Shown here: positions 56,611 through 64,000 of the stretch, piece after piece
Layout of the letters: the number at the start of each line of letters is the position of its first letter
Position numbering within the stretch: position 1 is the first letter of the stretch
Origin: Laetiporus sulphureus 93-53
Taxonomy: Eukaryota > Basidiomycota > Agaricomycetes > Polyporales > Laetiporaceae
DNA: 64,000 nucleotides
Direction of reading: 5' to 3'
Assembly (NCBI RefSeq): GCF_001632365.1
Contig: NW_024468592.1
Coordinates: 1-64,000, forward strand
Program-made: the position numbers and the translations under genes
Notes under the pieces: generated by a model
Seen by the model: the letters and a program-made list of their open reading frames with translations, nothing else
Databases searched by the model: none
Told to the model about the DNA's origin: nothing

Positions 56611-59026
56611 TCAGCTCTGGACAGTAATCGTATGATTGCCTCCGGTAACGGACAAAGGGCTGGAACCATCCTCCGCTACCATTGCCCCATCAACAATAAT
56701 TGTCCCATTCATCGGAAGGCTCACAGCCCCACTGGTTCCTTCTGGCGTGGAGATTGAAACGTTGAAGGAGTCCGCGCTTGACGTCCAATCTACACCGAAC
56801 CAGCCAAGCGGCGTAGAAAACCCACCCTGCGCTGCGGGAAGTCCCGACGTGTGAGGAGCGACAGACCACGTCTGTCCTTGCGGAGAGGTGACCGTCAGGC
56901 CCAGAACGTAGAACGTCAGCGCGGAGGTGGGCCCGGTGCTCCAGCCATGAGAGTGGCTCACGAACGACGCATCATAGTTATATCCGTCGTAAGACCGGTA
57001 GCTAAGCAGAACGTGAGGGCGAGAGTAGCCCGTCAATGAGCCACTCACTAGAGGGAGCCGTTTGATGTGTAACCTTCCAGGAACGTGGAACCAACGCTAA
57101 TGGGAGTATAGAGCATGTATCCCCACTCGAGATGCAAGAGCTCCAGGGCACGAGCATCGTTTCCAGCAACGAAGTGTGCTTGCACCTGAAACAGTATACC
57201 CTCAACACGAGCCGAAGTCGTGATTAGACAAGCTCACCTCAAACCCACCAATGAAAGGTGCGATGTTATCCGGCAGCTCCGGGGATATCGCTCCAAACTC
57301 ATTCCAGTTCTTCGTCAAACCGTCACTGATGGAAGAGGCTTGCTCTGCCGCTGTCGTGAGATTGTACAACACCGCAATGGCGTTTCCATCCTGCGGGAAG
57401 AGGGTGGAAGTTTCGTTGTCACGATACATACCCTCATTTTCTGACCAGAAAGCTTCATTGAACTTTGTCTTCAGGACAGTGGCATTGTGTATATATTCTG
57501 CTGCCAACGCTGAGTCGCTGAGGTAGCTGGCCAGTTCCGCGCTGTTGAGCAAAACCTGTGGAATGCATGTCAGTCTCGTCTGAGAGTCCAGTGACTATGT
57601 GCGGAGTGCATGCGCAACCTTGTAGAATATCGCGTTTGCTTCCGAATTATACCCTCCCTGCCACAGTCTACCCCAATCCCCTGTGCCGGTGACGTATAGC
57701 AGCCCAGTATCATCCACTTTGTTTGCCAAATACTGCATCGCCTTGGTATAATTGCTCCACATGCCCTGCAGCCATTCTGTATCTCCAGTGTACAGATAAT
57801 AGTTGTATGTTCCGATTAATGTCCAGGCTTGATACGTATCGCTGCCTTGCTCGCTCAATGGGGGACCAGAATAGGGTAGTTCACCTGTCTCGGGATTTTG
57901 TTCGGAGAAAATGGACTCGATTGAGTTCCGTGCGGGAGTCAGATCATAAGTGGAGACAAATTCCGTTGGCACCGCTATGCCCATGTCGGCTATGATTTGT
58001 AGGCAATGAGCACCTAGTCAATCTCGCGAATGAATGATGATAGCACCTAACCAAATGGCACTGCAAATAAAATCAGTCACACTGCCTGACACTCGCGAGC
58101 TGACAGACTGACCGTCCGCGCTTTGCACCATCAATGATGAGCGGAGTTGCAATTCCAGCAGTTGCATTGTTATACCAGCCTGACATCCATCAGCATCTTC
58201 TGATGCCACTTCCAGAGTTATCCTACCAGGTGAGCCCAGAGGGGGATCAACCCTACCAGTATCTGCCGCAATTGTGGCCGTTTGCACGGTATATGCGCCA
58301 GAATACCATATCTTGCAGAGCATCAGAGATGTTAGTACCAGATACGAATACTCCAAGCGTGCAATGTGGAGCACCTTCGTAAGAAAGTCATGGTCGACGT
58401 ACGACGGATCTGTCGCATAGAAATAGCCCGTGTAATTTCTTAGATCTTCCACGTGTGGCATGAACGTTATAGCGCATGATATGTTGGAAATCGTGACGGA
58501 GCTGTCGGAAGTATAGACAACGGTCAAGTAGCGAAAACCACCTCTCAAGTGCACGGAAGGCATCGTATAGAGTCCGACTTCAAGCGGAGCATGTACTTCC
58601 AGCACGCCGTCATAGGACATATTGGCAGACTGATCTGCAGAGTCGTCAGACGTGAGGGGGCTGATGTACAAAGGAGATTCCGTAAAGGATAGAGCGACGG
58701 CTGAGGTCGATGCAACTTCATCAAAGTTCATCGAGATGAGACCGCCGACCTTATATGACATTCAGCTTAATTTCGCGTATCATCTCTGCTACGCTCACCT
58801 CTTGACCGAAATCAAGGGTTACGTACGAACCACTTCCGGAGAAAGTGGCGGGGCCATTGGAGACCAAGCCTTCTGCATTTGAGATTGCGCCACTGACGTT
58901 GTGCACAAACCGAGGGTAGACTGTCTTCGACCTTGGTGACAGATTAAATGTATCCCAAGACCCAGAGGGAGCCACAGAAAATACGGCAGCAACTAGCCAC
59001 TGTGCGAAGCAAAGTAGGGAAAGCAT
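56611..59026 (-). CDS. secreted six-hairpin glycosidase, alpha-L-rhamnosidase-like (copy 3)
   Basis: Start ATG 59026, signal peptide MLSLLCFAQWLVAAVFS then VAPSGSWDTFNLSP; a Met nine residues upstream is possible but spoils the signal peptide. Same architecture as the other copies: YVTLDFGQEVGGLISMNFDE, ALSFTESPLYISPLTSDDSA, LRGGFRYLTVVYTSDSS, IWYSGAYTVQTATIAADTG, DMGIAVPTEFVSTYDLT, YQAWTLIGTYNYYLYTGDTE, TGDWGRLWQGGYNSEANAIF, ISPELPDNIAPFIGGFE, YDASFVSHSHGWSTGPTSAL and LGWFGVDWTSSADSF, ending NHTITVQS, stop 56611-56613. It is clearly the most diverged copy by eye, with many substitutions in both the catalytic and C-terminal domains. Intact. Confidence 0.85.
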
Positions 59027-59803
59027 CGTTCTTGCAACCCAGGGTTGCATCTTATGATTCACTCTCTTAAATAGTCCAACCTCAGCATCAACGAGCAGTG
59101 GGAAAATACGGAGAAAACCTGAGGCGAGAGGACATCGTGCATCATGAGACCCATGACCACCAGCGGGCGGACCGTCGCAGCGGCGAGCTGACATGCAAGC
59201 AAAGGTGCAGAGAAAAAGAAACCACGGTGCCCTGACGATACCGAACTTTCAGACTGCAAAAGCACAACGATGTATGGGTGGAAGCGACGACTTACAGCAG
59301 GAGACGGCACGAGTTGCGAAATGTTTAGACTGCTCCTCTTGAGAAGGTCCATTAAAACGGAATACAGGCAGCAACATTCTCCTTCTCAGGAAGACAGACG
59401 AGTGGAGTCATGTATTCTCGCCTCTGGACACCTGTGGCGGAGATGGACGGATTTCTCGAAGAGGAGCATTGCATTGCCAAGTTGTGTGGGAGAGCCTCAG
59501 AGCTACTGGAACCACTGATAAGCGCCCATATGAGACGCGGTGCACGTGACACGGATTTGGCCACGATTCAGAAGCGGAAGCAGAAGTTCAAGTTGAGTTC
59601 AAGCCGGCTTGCAGCTTTGAGCTTGCCTTCATCATTTTCTTCCCCTACAGTTTTTCTCCCAACGACGAGCGTAAAATTGCGTTGCTCTTAGCGAAAGCAA
59701 GCGTTATCAGAAGCCGGCATAGGGGCGTTCACCTGCAGTTCTCCACGAACCGCGAAACGCGTTGCTAAGTTGGCGGCGGTGACCAGCCACTGCAACGCGT
59801 GTT
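59027..59803. other. divergent intergenic region
   Basis: Promoters of copy 3 and of the BTB gene. A minus-strand TATTTAAG (59066-59073) lies about 40 bases upstream of the copy 3 ATG. A plus-strand frame at 59410-59691 has no family resemblance. Confidence 0.45.
59066..59073 (-). promoter_or_regulatory. TATA-like element of glycosidase copy 3
   Basis: TATTTAAG on the minus strand, 40-47 bases upstream of ATG 59026. Assigned from motif and distance. Confidence 0.4.
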
Positions 59804-60869
59804 ATGGCGAACCAAGATCGACTATCTCCTCCTCCCAAGCGTATGAGATATGCAGGAGGGTATTATTCTACAGTGGAGAAGAGCTCCCCTACGCGGCCAT
59901 TCTGGTTCGCCGACGGTGACATCGTCCTGGATGTAGAACGACACCTGTTCAAGATACACCGAAAGCGTCTACAATGTTCGGATATCTTCTCAGACATGCT
60001 GGCTGTCCCACAGCCAGATGTAGTTGACAAAGTGGATGACTGTCCTATTGTGAGTCTACCAGATGCCGCACAGGACTGGCTTGTTGCGTTGCAGTGGATG
60101 TACGAACCCGCGTGAGTGCTACGGTTGTTTTCGGAATGCGATGGTTTCATCTGTTCGACGTATGACATTTAGTGCTTTCAATAAAATGATACATCCCATT
60201 CCTTTCACTCTCATCCCCAGCGCACTTCGCATAGGGACAAAATATGAGATTGGCGCTCTCCGTAAGTGGGCTGTAAATCACTTGCGGGCGCGCTGGCCCT
60301 CTGACCTTGAACACATGGATACGAGCTCTCTGCCTTGCGCCGCCGGTGAGCCTCATATTGCTTCACCTTATAATGATTCTTACATGTCACGCTTGCATCA
60401 TGCAGAGGCGATCGCTCTGGCACGCGAGTGCGACGTCCCCGAGATCCTCCCCGCCGCGTTCTACGCACTATCTCTACAACGATGGGGCTACAACGCGGAG
60501 GGCGGCCGCTCACACCTCATCCTGTCCCCTGCGGACATGCGGCGGCTCGTCATCGGGCGCGAGCATTTGCATCACTTCACCGCGCGGATCCTGCAGGACC
60601 CATTCATGACGCGGCCGGATGGGCCGTCATTCGACTCATGTGCGCAGTGCAGAGAGCCCCTGCAACGATATTGGCGTGCCAAGGTCGTTTCGGACCCGCA
60701 CTCGCCTTTCGAATGCTGGCTGTTACGAGAATTGTATGTGATGGCGACGTGTGCGGACGAGCTGTTTGAGGCAACATTGTGTGTGACGTGCTTGTCGTGG
60801 CACAAGGACATGGCGTGGGCTAGATTCGACGGTCTCAAGTCGTCCATCCCTGATTTCTTCTGTTTGTGA
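59804..60869 (+). CDS. BTB/POZ domain-containing protein
   Basis: ATG at 59804: MANQDRLSPPPKRMRYAGGY, then FWFADGDIVLDVERHLFKIH and RKRLQCSDIFSDML. This is the fungal BTB start (DGDIVL, F-x-IH, S-x-FxDML). The block PIVSLPDAAQDWLVALQWMY follows. After introns come ALRIGTKYEIGALRKWAVNH, EAIALARECDVPEILPAAFY and a C-terminal region with paired cysteines (FDSCAQCREPLQRYW, LCVTCLSW). The stop is at 60867-60869. About 305 residues. Such proteins are greatly expanded in Agaricomycetes, usually with unknown partners; some act as protein-interaction adaptors. Intact as far as can be seen. Confidence 0.88.
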
Positions 60870-61211
60870 ATGACCTTGCGCATGCTTTTTGGACTACCTA
60901 GTGCTCATCTTGTGATACCATTGTAACTTTCACTGCGGATACTCAGCAATGTCCAGCCAGAGCTGGTTGAGTGCTTGATAGATCGTTTCTGTGTTTCTTA
61001 TTCATTATGTGTACACATCGACGTCCGACCGCTGCGTTCAAAGGCCAAAGCATCGCCGGCAAGCCGTTGTCGGCGCAAGTAGAGCGGCTAGGTACATGAG
61101 CAGATACTGGAACAATAATACAGTAATGTGAAGCTAAACATCATGGTATAGTAGAGCATTTCGCGAGGAAAATAGCAGCGGGTAGGACCCCACTCTCGCA
61201 CAAGTGCAAGG
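60870..61211. other. convergent intergenic region
   Basis: 342 bases of 3' flanks of the BTB and SRP9 genes. Nothing recognised. Confidence 0.5.
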
Positions 61212-61700
61212 CTACTTCTTCTTCTTTGGCTTCTTTTTCTTGACGCCGCCGCCGCCGCCCGCTGCGCCCGTAGTATCAACTGCAGCTGCAGGAGCAGGAA
61301 TACCTTTCGTCGAGGGCTCTGGTGCTTCAGCTTTCACGGGGCCAGCCGATGCCTGCTGCGGTCGTCGGTTCTGCATCCTCTGCATCAACGAGAGGTTCAA
61401 CGCCTCGAACCGGTTCAGGTATAAAGAAGAATGCGTCTTGAACTTCAAGCACTGCTCATTCCACGCATTCAGCACTCGTAACCTCGCCGTCCGCATACTA
61501 ATCACTCACGGTCGTGTTGTCCGTGATCTTCAGCACCAGCTTCCCCTCCGACGCCCTCCACTTCACACAATACCGAGTCTGCAGCGCGTCAGCGTCAACG
61601 CACACCATCGAGGCAGCGCAGCACGTACTGTGGTGGGAGCCTTGTCATAGAGGGCCTCCGCCGCCTCTTGGAACTGCTGCCAGGATTGAATGTACACCAT
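61212..61700 (-). CDS. SRP9: signal recognition particle 9 kDa protein
   Basis: A subunit of the SRP Alu domain (with SRP14), which binds SRP RNA and delays elongation during co-translational targeting to the endoplasmic reticulum. Three exons: MVYIQSWQQFQEAAEALYDK and APTT; then TRYCVKWRASEGKLVLKITD and NTT; then CLKFKTHSSLYLNRFEALNL and SLMQRMQNRRP. The SRP9 fold ends there. A low-complexity tail of about 50 residues follows, with an Ala/Pro stretch, five glycines and a lysine cluster KKKKPKKKK, likely adding RNA binding. Stop TAG at 61212. The start ATG at 61698-61700 matches the family N-terminus. About 130 residues; the basic tail is longer than in the animal protein. Confidence 0.9.
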
Positions 61701-63684
61701 GGCAGTGTCGAGGCCAACGATCGACTTGGGGGAGCGTTCATCAATCGGGCGCCTATTCGGCAAACGCCGGTCTCAATGTTGGGTGCGCCAATTCAGGCTG
61801 CTCCCAGCACATGTGCGTACCGTTTTCACGACTGCATCGAGGTGTACCGCATCGATACATATTGGACATGGGGAATGCGGCGGAGATTACGGAATGACTG
61901 ATCTTCCGTAGTTATTCGGTAACCTTTCCCCACATCCTCAAGGACGACGATGAGATACTCTGAAATCAAGACTCGTCCTTTTATTTGCCATGTTCTGTAT
62001 GTTCATGGCGCACGGATCGCATGTCCTCAAACACTATCGCAGAAACTGTCTCTCTCATTTGCTGGTTTGACTCACCCTCTTCTACAGTGCCGTCTCGTTT
62101 TCTCACCGTTGAAGCCAACTTGAATTGGTTTCTCAGGCAGTGACCGCTCAGTGAGCGAAGGTATACATCATTACCGACGTAATGCCATGTCAGTATTTTG
62201 TTGTGTTCCATTACCCAAGGAGTTCTCCTGTTCCGCTCTGTGAGTTTGTTACGCCGCTATCTTTGCTCCTGTTCTGCTGATATTTGTCGTCACCTATTCG
62301 AAGAATTTCGGTCGACGTTGCAAATTGGCATGCGCGTGTTGCCAGCCAGCGAAGATGGTACATAAGCACACTTGCGATTAGCGACGAGCGAGGACTCCAT
62401 TCTCTGCGACCGGTCAGGGGCCGGTAAGTCCTGGAAACGCATAGTGGCGAGCAACAGCACACCTTGACTCTTCATCTAGTCAGAGCGCCGAAACAGTCAA
62501 AAATATGACGTGGTCTTCGTCGATATTCTGCGTATCATATGACGGGAGGATTTATCTATCATCCAGCATCGCTGCTGCGAATGCGATCATGATGCAGCCT
62601 ATTTTGCATTGATCATTTGACATGCGAAGGCTCTGCTCGCAATCGCCGCTGCCAATAAGGCTGCATGACGGTCCCATTCTAGTTTTACTCCAGCACAGTT
62701 CTACGTGCACGTGGAATGCACGAATCGCTCCATCTCCTTCGCCTTAACTGAAAGGACTAATGATAATCATTTCCTCCGAGTCTGAAGCTCCGCCAGGGTA
62801 ACAGGAATCAGCTGAGGCGGGAATTTTCTACTACATACAGATGATATCTTTGGCTGATCAAAAGAAAACTCGGCTGCAATTCTGTAACATGCTAATTTGG
62901 ACCGTGAAGCGTGGCGCAAATAGGTGCTCGAAGCGAGCCCCTTGCCTACTTCGGCAAGTCTGCTTCCTTTTACGGTTCAATTAGCGGCCCGGGAGTGGCC
63001 ACCACGCTCGTTCGTCATTGATGCATCTGCGCCATCCCTCGATCATGAATCACTAGTCACTACTGACTAGTCACTAGTCAGTACTCCTTGTGCTTCCTGA
63101 CAATTATTGGAAAGTAGATAAACAGAAATTGATTTGAGCGGATTTTCCCAACTTGACCTTCTCCACCAGTCGCGTCTGCTGTAGTTTCACACGTACTGGC
63201 TCCGAGTGCCTCGTGCTGATGTCGATGAAGTTCCGTTGTCATTTGATTCATTTTTGCCCTTATCAATGACCGGAATTTACACTTTCTTGTGTCCCATGGA
63301 TGTTTCAAATAGGAGATTTCTCTCTCGTCTGAGCTCACACTCTCGGATCTCGGCTAGTAGATAGTGCGCGTCCGCATGTCATTAGTTACGTGGTGCATAC
63401 GTCAGTATCTTGCATGCTTCTGCTGCGAGGCCCGAGCCTCGGGAGAGCGCCTCGCAAGAGTTTGTTCGCGGGCTGTGGCTGAATGATCCCGGGTTCCGCC
63501 ACATTTGCCGTTGGCCTTTATTCGGGTCGCGTCGGCGCCCATTTCGCGCCCACTTTTGGCTCACGCTCTCGTCGGTGGCTGAACTGCCCCCAGTCAGCGA
63601 TTCTGCTTCAATTCTTTCCACGCTTGACGAAAACGGCTCGATTTATTCTGTTGTACTATTACTTCCATCTCGCCTTTGAAGATC
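61701..63684. other. 2 kb intergenic region
   Basis: No gene recognised on either strand between the SRP9 start and the HSF start. Short frames (for example 61981-62211 and 63078-63338 on the minus strand) have no family resemblance. A palindrome-rich patch sits at 63052-63083. Confidence 0.5.
63052..63083. repeat. actagtca repeat patch with a perfect 10-bp palindrome
   Basis: tactgactag-tca-ctagtcagta at 63061-63083 is a perfect inverted repeat with a 3-base spacer, preceded by another actagtcac (63052-63060). ACTAGT occurs three times in about 30 bases. It is roughly 600 bases upstream of the HSF gene. Confidence 0.5.
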
Positions 63685-64000
63685 ATGTCGCTCGAGCATC
63701 AGGTTGCTCTGGCACGCACAACGAGGGGAGAGTCGTCTCATCTTAGTAAAGCTGCCCGTCAGGTAGTGCCTCCCTTCCTTCAGAAACTTTACGAGTGCGC
63801 AGATTTCGCCTTGACCGAGGTATTAGGTCTGACGTTCTCCGTATTTAGGATCGTCAACGATCCTAGGAATGATGAGCTTATCCGCTGGTCAGAAAATGGG
63901 GATTCGTTCTACGGTGCGTTCAACAGAGGCAGATCTCTTTTGTGGATGCCATAATCCAGTACTCAGTCCTCAACCACGAACGCTTTGCGCGCGAGGTTCT
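63685..64000 (+). CDS. heat-shock-factor-type DNA-binding protein, 5' part
   Basis: Start ATG 63685: MSLEHQVALARTTRGESSHL then SKAARQVVPPFLQKLYE. Short introns join to IVNDPRNDELIRWSENGDSF and YVLNHERFAREVL, the N-terminal half of the HSF winged-helix domain that binds nGAAn heat-shock elements. The two introns (about 63804-63851 and 63915-63965) have normal splice ends. The gene runs off the right edge before the DNA-recognition helix. Whether it is the essential Hsf1 orthologue or a relative such as Skn7 or Sfl1 cannot be judged from this part. Confidence 0.85.

Noticed and set aside
1..64000. tRNA, rRNA, CRISPR arrays, telomeric repeats or a complete transposon
   Set aside because: None was recognised by eye. 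tRNA detection without a tool is weak, so a missed tRNA is possible.

Overview
The window is nuclear DNA of a filamentous basidiomycete, most likely a mushroom-forming Agaricomycete. Almost every gene is split by many short (about 50-60 nt) GT-AG introns. Several families are typical of that class: DUF6533 and DUF6534 membrane proteins, a FunK1 kinase remnant, a fungal DMATS prenyltransferase and a BTB/POZ protein. I see no rRNA, tRNA, CRISPR array or bacterial-type operon. Exon joins were worked out by eye from splice signals and reading frame, so outer coordinates are firmer than every internal boundary.

Layout. 1-7.6 kb: the edge of an unknown gene, a cytochrome P450, a DUF6533 membrane protein and a decayed fragment of 2,3-bisphosphoglycerate-independent phosphoglycerate mutase (iPGM). 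7.6-21.7 kb is mainly housekeeping: the urea transporter DUR3, a probable domesticated integrase zinc-finger protein, uroporphyrinogen-III synthase (HEM4), a Kin4-like kinase with a C-terminal KA1-like domain, and adenylosuccinate lyase (ADE13). 23-28 kb: an aldo/keto reductase, a FunK1 kinase relic and a short-chain dehydrogenase. 28.4-33.1 kb: a Pro/Ser-rich hypothetical protein, the ubiquinone-biosynthesis kinase-like protein COQ8 and the phospholipid methyltransferase OPI3.

33.6-47.1 kb looks like a biosynthetic neighbourhood: an alpha/beta hydrolase, an MFS monocarboxylate-type transporter, a phenol-hydroxylase-like FAD monooxygenase, a DMATS-type aromatic prenyltransferase and a phenylalanine ammonia-lyase (PAL). 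A reasonable inference is a pathway that takes phenylalanine to a prenylated, oxidised aromatic product, with the MFS protein as transporter. No product can be named from sequence alone.

48.2-49.8 kb holds a DUF6534 membrane protein. 50.4-59.0 kb carries three tandem, same-strand, intact genes for secreted six-hairpin (GH78-like, alpha-L-rhamnosidase-type) glycosidases. A relic of a related copy lies 17 kb away, just upstream of OPI3. The right end holds a BTB/POZ protein, the signal recognition particle protein SRP9 and the first exons of a heat-shock-factor-type transcription factor that runs off the window.

Small-scale items of interest are a short insertion with 13-bp direct repeats and a terminal T run inside the iPGM fragment, a 15-nt internal exon in the aldo/keto reductase, and a 66-bp foldback sequence between two glycosidase genes.
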